Shown here: positions 21,011-30,322 of the stretch, piece by piece
How positions within the stretch are numbered: the stretch's first letter is position 1
Layout: each line of letters begins with the position of its first letter
Position numbers and translations under genes: made by a program
Notes under the pieces: model-generated
Told to the model about the DNA's origin: nothing
The model's input: the letters and a program-made list of their open reading frames with translations, nothing else
The model's database searches: none
From: Shinella zoogloeoides
GTDB lineage: Bacteria > Pseudomonadota > Alphaproteobacteria > Rhizobiales > Rhizobiaceae
Assembly (NCBI RefSeq): GCF_030733845.1
Contig: NZ_CP132311.1
Span: 3,633,501-3,697,500, forward strand
DNA length: 64,000 nt
Direction: 5' to 3'

Positions 21011-22354
21011 ATGGCGATGGTGACGGTCAGCGAAGCGGCAACGGAGATCGAGAAGCTTCTCGGCCTCCATCCCAAAGGGTTCGATCTCTCGCTGGACCGC
21101 ATCACGCGGCTGCTTGCCGCGCTCGGCGATCCGCATCTGCGGCTGCCGCCGGTCATCCATGTGGCCGGCACCAACGGCAAGGGCTCGGTCACCGCCTTCT
21201 GCCGTTCGATCCTCGAGGCAGCCGGCCTCAGTGTGCACGTCCACACCTCGCCCCATCTCGTCAACTGGCACGAGCGCTACCGCCTCGGCGTCAAGGGCGG
21301 GCGCGGGCAGCTCGTCGCGGACGCGGTCCTCGCCGATGCCGTGCGCCGCGTGGCCGAGGCCAATGGCGGCGAGAAGATCACCGTCTTCGAAATCCTGACG
21401 GCCGTCACCTTCCTGCTGTTTTCCGAGCATCCGGCGGATGTGGCGATCATCGAGGTCGGCCTCGGCGGCCGCTTCGATGCGACGAACGTCATTCCACGCC
21501 CCGCCATCTCGGTCATCATGCCGATTTCGCTCGATCACCAGGCCTATCTCGGCGACCGGGTGGAGCTCATCGCTGCGGAGAAGGCCGGCATCATGAAGCG
21601 GGGCGTACCCGTCGTCATCGGCTACCAGTCGGAAGACGCCGCCCGCGACGTGCTGGTCGAGACGGCCGAGCGGCTCGGCTGCCCGCATGCCGTCTACGGC
21701 CAGGATTTCATGGCGCATGAGGAATATGGCCGCCTCGTCTACCAGGACGAGTTCGGCCTTGCCGACCTGCCCCTGCCGCGCCTGCCCGGTCGCCATCAAT
21801 ATGCCAATGCCGCCGCGGCCATCCGCGCCGTCAAGGCGGCGGGCTTCACCCTTTCCGATCATGCGCTGGAACGGGGCCTCGCCCAGGTCGAATGGCCCGG
21901 CCGCCTGCAGCGCCTGACGGACGGCGCGCTGGTGCGGCTTGCCCCGCGCGGCAGCGAGATCTGGGTCGATGGCGGGCACAATCCCGGTGCCGGCCAGGTC
22001 ATTGCCGAAACCATGGCCAATTTCGAGGAGCGCGATCCGCGCCCGCTCTTCCTCGTCACCGGCATGATCAACACAAAGGATCCGGTCGGCTATTTCGAGC
22101 CGTTCCGCGGCCTTGCCGAGCGGGTCTTCACCGTGCCGATCCGCGGCTCGGATGCCGGCCTCGATCCGGTGTCGCTGGCCGATGACGCGGCCCGCGCCGG
22201 CCTGGAGTCGGAACCCCTGTCGATGGTCGCCGACGCGCTTGCCGAGATTGGCCGCATCACCGCGGAGGACTCGGTTCCCCCGCGCATCCTGATCGGCGGC
22301 TCGCTCTATCTCGTCGGCGACGTGCTCGCCGACAACGGCACGCCGCCCACTTGA
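21011..22354 (+). CDS. folC: Bifunctional folylpolyglutamate / dihydrofolate synthase
   Basis: Adds glutamate to dihydropteroate and to tetrahydrofolates, using ATP, to make and retain folate. The 447-aa Mur-ligase-fold protein has the P-loop VAGTNGKGSVTAF near residue 51, the FolC signature HTSPHLVNWHERYR near 79, the metal site region IIEVGLGGRFDATN near 150, and the Mur C-terminal region with WVDGGHNPGAG near 319. ATG at 21011 follows GAGGGC; a start 60 bases upstream would overlap accD and adds only low-complexity residues. It is the last gene of this plus-strand group, convergent with trxA. Confidence 0.95.
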   Translation: MAMVTVSEAATEIEKLLGLHPKGFDLSLDRITRLLAALGDPHLRLPPVIHVAGTNGKGSVTAFCRSILEAAGLSVHVHTSPHLVNWHERYRLGVKGGRGQLVADAVLADAVRRVAEANGGEKITVFEILTAVTFLLFSEHPADVAIIEVGLGGRFDATNVIPRPAISVIMPISLDHQAYLGDRVELIAAEKAGIMKRGVPVVIGYQSEDAARDVLVETAERLGCPHAVYGQDFMAHEEYGRLVYQDEFGLADLPLPRLPGRHQYANAAAAIRAVKAAGFTLSDHALERGLAQVEWPGRLQRLTDGALVRLAPRGSEIWVDGGHNPGAGQVIAETMANFEERDPRPLFLVTGMINTKDPVGYFEPFRGLAERVFTVPIRGSDAGLDPVSLADDAARAGLESEPLSMVADALAEIGRITAEDSVPPRILIGGSLYLVGDVLADNGTPPT

Positions 22355-22368
22355 AACCTTGCCGGAAC

Positions 22369-22396
22369 GAAAAAGCCCGGCGCGAAGGCCGGGCTT
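22369..22396 (-). terminator. Terminator between convergent folC and trxA
   Basis: AAGCCCGGC (22373-22381), a 6-base loop and GCCGGGCTT (22388-22396) form a 9-bp stem. On the minus strand it is followed by five T, making it a good trxA terminator; on the plus strand it can also end folC transcription. Confidence 0.87.
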
Positions 22397-22419
22397 GATC
22401 TTGTCCAGTAGCGGGCCGA

Positions 22420-22740
22420 TCAGGCGGCGCTGGAAATCCACGAGGAGAGGGCCGTCTTCGGCGCGGCGCCGACCTTGATGTCGGCCACTTCGCCGCCCTT
22501 GAACAGGGCGAGGGTCGGGATCGAGCGCACGCCGAACTTGGCGGCGAGTTCCGGGTTCTCGTCGATGTTCAGCTTGGCGACCTTCACCTTGCCGGCCAGC
22601 TCGGAAGAGATTTCCTCCAGCGCGGGCGCGATCATCTTGCACGGGCCGCACCATTCGGCCCAGAAATCGACGACGACCGGCTCTGCGGAATTCAGCACTT
22701 CGGCCTCGAAATTGGACTGGTCGACTTTAACGGTAGCCAT
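22420..22740 (-). CDS. trxA: Thioredoxin 1
   Basis: Cytoplasmic disulfide reductase of 106 aa, close to the 108 aa of E. coli TrxA. The active site [11 protein letters not shown] places the redox cysteines at positions 31 and 34, and the cis-proline loop RSIPTLALF is near residue 72. It reduces ribonucleotide reductase, methionine sulfoxide reductase and others through NADPH and TrxB. It is the last gene of the minus-strand addB-addA-trxA run, 96 bases after the addA stop, and ends at a hairpin terminator. Confidence 0.97.
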   Translation of the reverse strand: MATVKVDQSNFEAEVLNSAEPVVVDFWAEWCGPCKMIAPALEEISSELAGKVKVAKLNIDENPELAAKFGVRSIPTLALFKGGEVADIKVGAAPKTALSSWISSAA

Positions 22741-22836
22741 CAGGCTCTCCTTGAATGGTGATTGTTGTAGAGGATGTGGCGCTGCCGGTGCCCGGTTTCA
22801 AGGCCCGGCCGGCAGCGGATCGTCCCGTCCGGTATC

Positions 22837-25800
22837 TCATTTCGAGGCGAGTTCGGCAAGGCTCGCGTCCATAAGCCCGCCATCCAGCCAGTAGGTTTTC
22901 GCCGCTTCCGTATAGATCAACCCGCAGCGGATCTGCCGTCCGGGATAGAGCGGCGCGAGGATCGCGCGATAGATTGCAAGCTGCGCCCGGTGCTCGAAAG
23001 GAATCTCCTGGACAGAGGCCGGCGGCGCGCGGTTCGTCTTGAAATCGACGATCTCGACCGCATCGTCGTTCACGGCCATGCGGTCGATGCGCCCGGAGAC
23101 GGCAAAGTCCCGGCTGCCGAGCGTCAGCGTGCCCATGATCGAGACTTCCGCCCGCGCCGCGGGCGAGAAGATCGCGGCAAGGCTGCCATCGCCGATCACG
23201 GCCAGCGCCGCCGCGACGAGCGCCGTGCGCGCGCTTTCCGGCCAGTGCGCCGCCGCCCGTTCGAGATAGCGGCCCGCCGCCGCCGGCCGCTCCGCCGGGT
23301 CGAAGGCGGGCAGGACCTGCAGGAAGCGGTGCAGGATGCGCCCCCGTTCCAGCGCAAGGCCGGCGCCGGGAGCGCCGCCCTTCCTGCCGAACAGCGCCGA
23401 GGGCACCAGGAGGTCCGCCTTGTCCGTCTCGATCACCGCCGCCGCGCCCGAGGGGCTGAGCGGCCGCGGCAGGGATTTCTGCGGCGGCAGCGGCCGCCCG
23501 AGCGCGTCCGGCAAGACCGTCCTCGCCTTTTCCTCGGCGGCCGCCACGACGACGTCGCCGGCCGCCGCCGCGCCCGCTTCCCGCCAGGAAAAACCCTGCC
23601 AGCTTTCGCCGGCCGTCGAAAAGGCCGTTTCCACGCACCGTCCGCCCCCGGCGGCAAGCGCGGCGGCGATCATCGGATGCCAGGTGTCCTTGTTCTCCAG
23701 CCGGCCGCGATAGCCGCAGACGACGAGCCGGTCGGCGGCGCGGGTCATCGCCACGTAGAGCAGGCGGCGATATTCCTCTTCCGCCGCCGCCTTGATGCGG
23801 TCCGCGTCGGCCCCGGTCATGTCGTTGCCGAGATCCTTCAGCGGCAGCCAGACCGGCAGGCCGCCGGCAAGGCTTGGCGCCGGCAGGAAGCGGAGCTGCG
23901 GCATGTGGCTCGGGCTGAAGGCCTTCGCGCCGCCGTCGACGAGGAAGACGACAGGCGCTTCCAGGCCTTTGGCGGCATGCACGGTCATGATGCGGATCTC
24001 GCCGCGCGCCTTGTCCTGCTCGCGCTTGACGGTCGGCGCTTCCAGTTCCAGCGTCGAGACGAAGGCCTGCAGGCCTGGCAGGCCGTTCTCCTCCTGGTCC
24101 AGCGCGAAGGTCAGGAACTCGTCGATGATCTCCCCGGCCTCCACGCCGAGCCGCGCAAGGAACGCCCGCCGCCCGCCGCCCGCGCCGAGGATCCGGGCAT
24201 AGAAATCGTGCACGGACTGGCCGCGCGCATCGCGGATCATGGTTTCGAGCCGGCGAACGACGGCGGAAAGCGCCGCCTCGGTCTCGGCCATCTCCCGCAA
24301 CCGCATCCAGAGGCTCTGTTTTTCGCCGCGCCGGGCGGCCAGCGTGAACAGTGCCTCCTCGTCGAGGCCGAAGAGCGGGCTTTTCAGCAGGGAAGCCAGC
24401 GAAAGATCGTCCTCAGGCAGCACGGCGAAGCGGCCGAGCGCCATCAGGTCCTGCACGGCGATGTGCTTTGTCAGCACCAGCCGGTCGGCGCCGGCGACGG
24501 GCAGGTTGTGCCGCTGCTTCAGCGTGCGGGTCAGCGCGTTGACGAAGGCGTCTCGTTTGCGCACCAGCACGATGATGTCGCCGGCCTCCATCGGCCGCGT
24601 CCTGCCCTTCTCCGTCACCGTCTCGCGGCTGATCCAGCCGGCGAGCGTATCGGCGATGCGGCGCGCCAGCACATTGATCGGCGCTTCCTCGGCGACCGCG
24701 TCGAAGGGCGCCGTCCAGTCCTCCTCGTCGAGGCCCGGCGGCGCGGCGATCACCTCCCAGATGTCGACCGCGCCCGGCTCGCGTCCGCGATTGGAGGCAT
24801 GCACGATCTCCCCGCCGCCAGGCGAAAGGCCGCGCGCATTGGCGGGGTCGAGAAAGACCTGATCTACGGCCGAAAGCACGTCGCGCGTCGAGCGGAAGGA
24901 GAGCAGCAGGCGGATCGGGCTGAAGGCCGCGTCCGCCGCCTGCGTCCGCCTCGCGACCGCGCGGCCTTCCTCCGCGAATCGTTCCGGCCGCGCGCCCTGG
25001 AAGGAATAGATCGACTGCTTCTCGTCGCCCACGGCGAAGATCGTGCGCCCCGTCACGCGCGCCGTTTCGCCGGCGAAGAAGTCGTCGGTCAGCGCTTTCA
25101 CGATCTGCCATTGCCGCGGGCTGGTGTCCTGCGCCTCGTCGACGAGGATGTGGTCGATGCCCTGGTCGAGCTTGTAGTGCACCCAGGCGCTCACCTTGTC
25201 GCGCGTCAGCAGCGTCGCGGTGCGGTCGATCAGGTCGTCGAAATCGAGCAGGCTGCGCGCGCGCTTCAGGTCCTCGTAGTCGCCGATCAGCCGCTCGGCG
25301 ATGGTGAGCGCGGCTAGCGTCGCCTCGACCATGCGCAGGCGCCGCAGCCGGTCGTCGCAGGCGATCACATGGGCCTGGGCGGTAAGCAGCGCCGCTTCCA
25401 GTTGCTGAGCGCTGTCCTTGACCTTCTTCGAGAGGAAGGAGCGGTCGATGCTGCGCGGCGCACCGGCCGCGGTGAAGAAGAGGTCGGTCAGCGCCGCCCG
25501 CCGAGCCTGCGGGTCGCTCAGCCGCGCGAGCCCGCGCAAGGCGGCGGCCGAGGTCTTCACCGTATCGCTGCCGAGGCTTTCCGCAGCCGCGAGATAGGAA
25601 TCCAGCACGGCGCCCTGCAGGCCGTCGAGCGGCCAGTAGGCGGCGAGGATGTCCTCTGCCGTCTCATGGGGGCCGAGCCCGGTCTCGCGCCGCAGCACCG
25701 CCTCCACGCCGTCCGCCCGTCCGGCCGATTCGAGGAAGTCGCGGATCGGTCCGCGGCTGGCGACGATATCCGAAATCAGCCGCTCCAGCCCCGTATCATC

Positions 25801-26409
25801 GGCAATGTCGAGCACGGTCGCGAAAGCGCCCGCAAGCGCCTCGTCTTCTTCGCTCGTTGTCGCGGTCAGGAGGGTGCGGCGCGCATCCGCCAGCAGCACG
25901 GCCGCCGCCCGGTCGTCGAGCACGGAGAAATGTCCGGCGACATTGGCTTCCAGCGGAAACTGGTGCAGCAGTGCCTCGCAGAAGGCGTGGATGGTCTGGA
26001 TCTTCAGGCCGCCGGGCGTTTCCAGCGCCCGGGCGAAGAGGCGGCGCGCCTCGGCGAGCTTGAAGAGGTCCGGCCGCGCGCCTTCGATCGCCGTCACGCG
26101 GTCGGACAGCGCCTCGTCGGATAGCGTCGCCCAGTCGGCAAGCCGCTCGAAGACGCGGTTCGACATTTCGGAGGCCGCCGCCTTGGTATAGGTGAGGCAG
26201 AGGATGGCGGACGGCCGGCAGCCGGCCAAAAGCAGGCGGATGACCCGCTGGGTCAGGACATGCGTCTTGCCCGAGCCGGCATTGGCCGAGACCCAGGCGG
26301 AGCGGCCGGGATCGGAGGCCGTCGCCTGCTTCTGCGACGTCCAGCTCAGCCAGGCGGCTGGATCCGTGGAGGCCGGCCGGTCTTCCGCGGGAATCCCGTT
26401 TTCAGGCAT
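22837..26409 (-). CDS. addA: Double-strand break repair helicase AddA
   Basis: Helicase-nuclease subunit of AddAB, the RecBCD analogue that resects DNA ends for RecA loading. The 1190-aa alphaproteobacterial form has Walker A SANAGSGKTHVL near residue 42, SF1 motif II ILVDEAQDTSPRQWQ near 420, motif with GDEKQSIYSFQGA near 466, motif VI region LYVAMTRAADRL near 895, and the C-terminal nuclease site VEIVDFKTNR near 1123. ATG at 26409 (MPENGIPAED) is chosen; it overlaps the addB stop by 8 bases, implying translational coupling. Confidence 0.94.
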   Translation of the reverse strand: MPENGIPAEDRPASTDPAAWLSWTSQKQATASDPGRSAWVSANAGSGKTHVLTQRVIRLLLAGCRPSAILCLTYTKAAASEMSNRVFERLADWATLSDEALSDRVTAIEGARPDLFKLAEARRLFARALETPGGLKIQTIHAFCEALLHQFPLEANVAGHFSVLDDRAAAVLLADARRTLLTATTSEEDEALAGAFATVLDIADDTGLERLISDIVASRGPIRDFLESAGRADGVEAVLRRETGLGPHETAEDILAAYWPLDGLQGAVLDSYLAAAESLGSDTVKTSAAALRGLARLSDPQARRAALTDLFFTAAGAPRSIDRSFLSKKVKDSAQQLEAALLTAQAHVIACDDRLRRLRMVEATLAALTIAERLIGDYEDLKRARSLLDFDDLIDRTATLLTRDKVSAWVHYKLDQGIDHILVDEAQDTSPRQWQIVKALTDDFFAGETARVTGRTIFAVGDEKQSIYSFQGARPERFAEEGRAVARRTQAADAAFSPIRLLLSFRSTRDVLSAVDQVFLDPANARGLSPGGGEIVHASNRGREPGAVDIWEVIAAPPGLDEEDWTAPFDAVAEEAPINVLARRIADTLAGWISRETVTEKGRTRPMEAGDIIVLVRKRDAFVNALTRTLKQRHNLPVAGADRLVLTKHIAVQDLMALGRFAVLPEDDLSLASLLKSPLFGLDEEALFTLAARRGEKQSLWMRLREMAETEAALSAVVRRLETMIRDARGQSVHDFYARILGAGGGRRAFLARLGVEAGEIIDEFLTFALDQEENGLPGLQAFVSTLELEAPTVKREQDKARGEIRIMTVHAAKGLEAPVVFLVDGGAKAFSPSHMPQLRFLPAPSLAGGLPVWLPLKDLGNDMTGADADRIKAAAEEEYRRLLYVAMTRAADRLVVCGYRGRLENKDTWHPMIAAALAAGGGRCVETAFSTAGESWQGFSWREAGAAAAGDVVVAAAEEKARTVLPDALGRPLPPQKSLPRPLSPSGAAAVIETDKADLLVPSALFGRKGGAPGAGLALERGRILHRFLQVLPAFDPAERPAAAGRYLERAAAHWPESARTALVAAALAVIGDGSLAAIFSPAARAEVSIMGTLTLGSRDFAVSGRIDRMAVNDDAVEIVDFKTNRAPPASVQEIPFEHRAQLAIYRAILAPLYPGRQIRCGLIYTEAAKTYWLDGGLMDASLAELASK

Positions 26410-29400
26410 CCTCGCCCTCCTCGCCGTTTTCCGCCGAAGACCATTCGGCGACGCGCGCCAAGTGGTCGTATTCGCCGCCATAGCTGCGTTCCTGCTCGGG
26501 AATGAGCCGCGAGGCGAAGCCGTAGCGCCCCTCGATCAGGCCCGTCAGCAGCTTTTCCAGCTCCGCCAGCGATTCCTCGGCAAGGTCGGCGGCGGATTTC
26601 GGTATCGCGCTTGCGGATTTCGAATGCTCGTTGTTGACCTGCTCGGCCTTGAACCGTTCGCCGGGTTTGAGGCGCACATAGAGAAGGTTCGCCGGCTGGC
26701 GAATGCCGGGGCCGCGGAACGCCCCGCGCCTGATCGCCGCCGCCTCCAGCGCGAGCTGCGGGTCGAGCAGGGCGCGCGCCACCTTCAGCGACGGCGTGCT
26801 GCCCGTCTTGTAGTCGATGAGGTCGGCGCTGCCGTCGGGCAGGATGTCGATGCGGTCGGCGATGCCGGTGAGCCGGATGCCGCCGACGGAGAGGTCGAGC
26901 GAGGCCGGCACCTCCGTCAGGCTCTCGCGCACGTCGCCGGCCCGTTTCAGGTGCCAGTCGACGAAGGCGCGGCCGACGGCGGCAAAACGCGGCCGCCAGA
27001 CGGCGTCGATATGCGGCGGCAGCGCTACCGCGTCGAATTCCTCGTTGAGAATCCGGCTTATCAATGTCAGCGGCTCGCCGGTTCCTTCCTCGCGCACGAA
27101 GCGGTCGACGATCCGGTGATAGAGCGAGCCGCGCTCGGCCGGCCCCGGATCGAGGTTGAAGGGCGCGATCGGATCGAGCCGCAGGATATGCCGGGCATAG
27201 ATCGCATAGGGGTCGCGGCGCAGCCGACCCACTTCGCTGAAGGAATATTTCCTCGGCTGCAGGTCTGCCGGCGGGCGCGGGGCGGGGCGGGGGGCGTTCG
27301 GCACCGGCGCGCTTTTGTCGATCGCGCCTGCCCAGTCGATGAAATTTTTGCCGCGGGCGCGAAGATCGCCTGCCAGCGCCGGGCCGCCGACGGCGAGCAG
27401 CCGTTGCAGCCAGCGCGAGGCGACGGTCGGCGCGGTGCCGTTGCGCAGCGCCCGCGTCAGCACGACCTTCGGCGCGCCGGCCGCCATCTGCAGGTCGTGG
27501 CCGAGCTGGCCGATGCGCCGTTCCGGCGGCTCCAGGCCGATCTCCACCTTCATGATGCGCGACAGGAAGGCGTCGTTTGCCGCCTGTCCTGGCCAGGTGC
27601 CTTCGTTGAGCCCGCCGATCACCACCGTATCGACGCTCTGCAGGCGCGATTCGAGCGCCCCGAAGATGAAGACGCGCGGATGGCGCATGGAGCGCGGCTT
27701 GACGCTTTCGCTCGCCGCCAGCGCCTCGATGATGTCGCACCACTGCGGCCCGTCGGCCTCGATCTGCCCGTCCGTCTCGATGACGCTTTTCAGGAGGTTG
27801 GCAAGGCTGTCGCCGGCTTCCCCCGACCACAGCGCCGCAAGGTCGCCGCGCTCGTCCCTTGCAACGGCCTCCAGCGCACGGCCGGTCCGCTCCGACCAGT
27901 CGGAGAGCGGCAGTTTCGAAGAGAAGCGCCGCCCCGCGCGGCTTTGAAGCAACGCGCCCGCCAACGGCTCGACGGCTTCCGCAACCCGGCGCGCCAGATC
28001 GCGGGCCGACGAGACGGCCTCGCCCGGCAACGCCGAGCGCCACACGGGCGGGTGGCGATCCCCGGCCTGCTGCGCGATGGCGGCCTCCAGCAGGGGTCCG
28101 AGCGTCGAAATGTCGATCTCCGCCGTGCCGCCGCGCAGCGCCGTCAGCTCCAGCGCGGTCACAGCCTCGCGCATCGCCGCCTCGTCGAGGCCGAAGCGGG
28201 CCAGCGGATGCTTGAGCAGGGCGACGAGTGGCACCGGATCGCCGGGACGCAGCGCCGCCTCGGCAAGGAGGCGCAGCAGCGTGCCCTGCGGCGTCGAGAG
28301 CAGCGGCGTGCCGGCCGAATCGTCCGCCTCGATGCCGAACCGGGCCAGCTCCGCGGCGACGCGCCGGCCGAGCTTGCGGTCCGGCGTGATCAGGGCGGCC
28401 TGCGCTTCTTCGCCGTCTTCCAGCGCCAGGCGCAGCGCGATCGCGATCCCCAGCGCCTCCTCCCGTTCGTTGGCCGCCTCGACCAGCGAGACGTCGCGGA
28501 AGGCCTCTGCCATCAGGCCGCTGTCGAGCGTGCCGCGGATCTCGCCCCAGCCGGCCGTCGCCTGCGTCGGCAGGAAGGCGCTGGAAAGGATCTGCGCGCG
28601 ATATTCGAGATGTTTGGGCGGCGTGCCGAGCGTTTCCACGTCGGCCCGGGTGCAGCCCATGCGGGTGAGCAGGCGGTGGAGGCCGTATTGCGGGTGGCTG
28701 CGCGAGGCCGCGTCCGGTTTCTGCGCGCCGCCGCCCTGATGGCCGACGAGCAGCCATTCGGCATCCGACATGAAGCGGTCGAGCCCCGGCAGGATGACGA
28801 CGCCGTTCGGCAGGTTCGCCACGGCCGCGATCAGCCCTGATGTTGCGGGGATGGAGCCGGTGGAGCCGGCGATGATCACCGGTCCTGTGGGCGGCGAATG
28901 GCGGTAGCGCTCCGTCTCGGCATGCAGCGTCGCGTTGCGCCGCAGCGAGGGCGAGGAGCGGCCAAGCTCGGCAAGCCGCGCCGGCCAGTAGTCGCTGGCG
29001 ATCTTCAGGAATTCGGCGGTGAGCTGCCACCAGAGCGCATGGTTGGAGACATCGAGATTGTCCAGCGCCGACCAGTCGAGCTCCTCCGTCTCCATCGCAT
29101 CGATGATTTCGGCGAGGTTGCGGGCAAGCCAGACGGCATCGGCCGGGCTCGCCGGGGCGACGAGCGGGCTTTCGGCATGGATGGCGGTGACGGCGGCGGG
29201 CAGGCGGTTGCGCCAGGCGAGCACGAGCCGGGCAAGCTCCAGGAGCCGCGTCGGGCCGGACAGCGGCTCGGCCATGTCTAGGAGCGCCGGCGCGACCTCG
29301 TCGAAGAAGCCGCTGTCGTCGTCCGTCTCGCCGAGCGCGCGGATCGTCGGCAGGATCGCCGAGCGGCCGCCGAAGAGATCGACGAATTCCGAGCGGATGA

Positions 29401-29578
29401 CGCGGGCCGAACGGCGCGTCGGCACGTAGATCGTCACGTCGGCCAGCGCGAGCGGATCGGCGGGATCGTAGCTGAAGCCGGGAACCAGCCGGCCGTCGAC
29501 GAGGTTCTGCGCGACCGTCCTGAGGAAGGGCAGGCTCGCCGGGATCGAGTAGATGCGGCCGCCCCGGCCGCCGGTCAC
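26402..29578 (-). CDS. addB: Double-strand break repair protein AddB
   Basis: Second subunit of the AddAB helicase-nuclease, 1058 aa. It is the alphaproteobacterial type: an inactive helicase-like core (VTIYVPTRRSARVIRSEF near residue 50) and a C-terminal RecB-family nuclease with SADLIDYKTGSTPSL near residue 895. The iron-sulfur cysteines of Bacillus AddB are not evident. The start at 29578 overlaps the murU stop (ATGA), and its end overlaps addA, so murU-addB-addA are co-translated. This order is common in rhizobia. Confidence 0.92.
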   Translation of the reverse strand: MTGGRGGRIYSIPASLPFLRTVAQNLVDGRLVPGFSYDPADPLALADVTIYVPTRRSARVIRSEFVDLFGGRSAILPTIRALGETDDDSGFFDEVAPALLDMAEPLSGPTRLLELARLVLAWRNRLPAAVTAIHAESPLVAPASPADAVWLARNLAEIIDAMETEELDWSALDNLDVSNHALWWQLTAEFLKIASDYWPARLAELGRSSPSLRRNATLHAETERYRHSPPTGPVIIAGSTGSIPATSGLIAAVANLPNGVVILPGLDRFMSDAEWLLVGHQGGGAQKPDAASRSHPQYGLHRLLTRMGCTRADVETLGTPPKHLEYRAQILSSAFLPTQATAGWGEIRGTLDSGLMAEAFRDVSLVEAANEREEALGIAIALRLALEDGEEAQAALITPDRKLGRRVAAELARFGIEADDSAGTPLLSTPQGTLLRLLAEAALRPGDPVPLVALLKHPLARFGLDEAAMREAVTALELTALRGGTAEIDISTLGPLLEAAIAQQAGDRHPPVWRSALPGEAVSSARDLARRVAEAVEPLAGALLQSRAGRRFSSKLPLSDWSERTGRALEAVARDERGDLAALWSGEAGDSLANLLKSVIETDGQIEADGPQWCDIIEALAASESVKPRSMRHPRVFIFGALESRLQSVDTVVIGGLNEGTWPGQAANDAFLSRIMKVEIGLEPPERRIGQLGHDLQMAAGAPKVVLTRALRNGTAPTVASRWLQRLLAVGGPALAGDLRARGKNFIDWAGAIDKSAPVPNAPRPAPRPPADLQPRKYSFSEVGRLRRDPYAIYARHILRLDPIAPFNLDPGPAERGSLYHRIVDRFVREEGTGEPLTLISRILNEEFDAVALPPHIDAVWRPRFAAVGRAFVDWHLKRAGDVRESLTEVPASLDLSVGGIRLTGIADRIDILPDGSADLIDYKTGSTPSLKVARALLDPQLALEAAAIRRGAFRGPGIRQPANLLYVRLKPGERFKAEQVNNEHSKSASAIPKSAADLAEESLAELEKLLTGLIEGRYGFASRLIPEQERSYGGEYDHLARVAEWSSAENGEEGEDA

Positions 29579-30309
29579 GCCGCCGCCTCGCGGAAGCTGC
29601 CGATGACGGCTTCCGCCGCGCCGATGGCGTCCGGCGTGCCCACCGTGATCCAGTGGCCCTCCAGCATGAGGCCGAAGAGCCGGCCCGTTTCGATGGCCCG
29701 GTCGAAATAGATGTTGAGGTTGAAGGCGTCATCCGGCGCGTCGTCGAACAAAGCCGGCATCATGGCGATGGCGCCGGCATAGACCACCGGATTGCCGCTC
29801 TCCTCCCGATAGCGGGCAAGGCGGCCTTCCCCGTCCATCGAAAAGTCCTTCTTGCCGTTGTGGCCGGTCGTGTCCTCCAGCCGCACGCAGAGCATGAGCA
29901 TGTCCATGCGCTGCGGGTCGAAGTGTTCCGCCAGCCGCTGGAGATTGGTCTTCTCGCCGGGCGTCTCGCCGATCCAGAAGAGGTCCGCATTCATGACGAG
30001 CACTGGCCCGCGGCCGAGCAGCTTCAGGCCTTTGGCAAGCCCCCCGCCGGAATTCATCAGCCGCTCCGCCTCGTCGGAAAGGATGATCTCGGGCACCGTG
30101 CGGTTCGCCAGGTGCGCCGTCATCTGGTCGGCGAAATGATGCACGTTGACGACGGCGCGCTTGACACCCGCCGCCGCCAGCGCGTCGAGGCCGTAGTCGA
30201 TCATCGGTTTTCCCGCGATCGGCACCAGCGGTTTCGGCATCGTGTCGGTGATGGGGCGCAGGCGCGTTCCCAGGCCCGCGGCCAGCACCATGGCGTCTTC
30301 GATCTTCAT
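29575..30309 (-). CDS. murU: Nucleotidyltransferase, N-acetylmuramate-1-phosphate uridylyltransferase type
   Basis: Predicted to make UDP-MurNAc from MurNAc-1-phosphate in the MurU peptidoglycan-recycling route that bypasses MurA. The 244-aa NTP_transferase protein has the sugar-nucleotidyltransferase signature VLAAGLGTRLRPITDTMPKP near residue 8 and metal-site Asp in LVMNADLFW near 105. Function is inferred mainly from the neighbour: the adjacent gene carries an AmgK-like kinase domain, and AmgK-MurU pairs act in series in Pseudomonas and Caulobacter. ATG at 30309 is preferred (GAG six bases upstream); ATG at 30315 would add two residues. A more general sugar-1-phosphate nucleotidyltransferase is possible. 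Confidence 0.82.
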   Translation of the reverse strand: MKIEDAMVLAAGLGTRLRPITDTMPKPLVPIAGKPMIDYGLDALAAAGVKRAVVNVHHFADQMTAHLANRTVPEIILSDEAERLMNSGGGLAKGLKLLGRGPVLVMNADLFWIGETPGEKTNLQRLAEHFDPQRMDMLMLCVRLEDTTGHNGKKDFSMDGEGRLARYREESGNPVVYAGAIAMMPALFDDAPDDAFNLNIYFDRAIETGRLFGLMLEGHWITVGTPDAIGAAEAVIGSFREAAA

Positions 30310-30322
30310 CGGCATCTCGCGC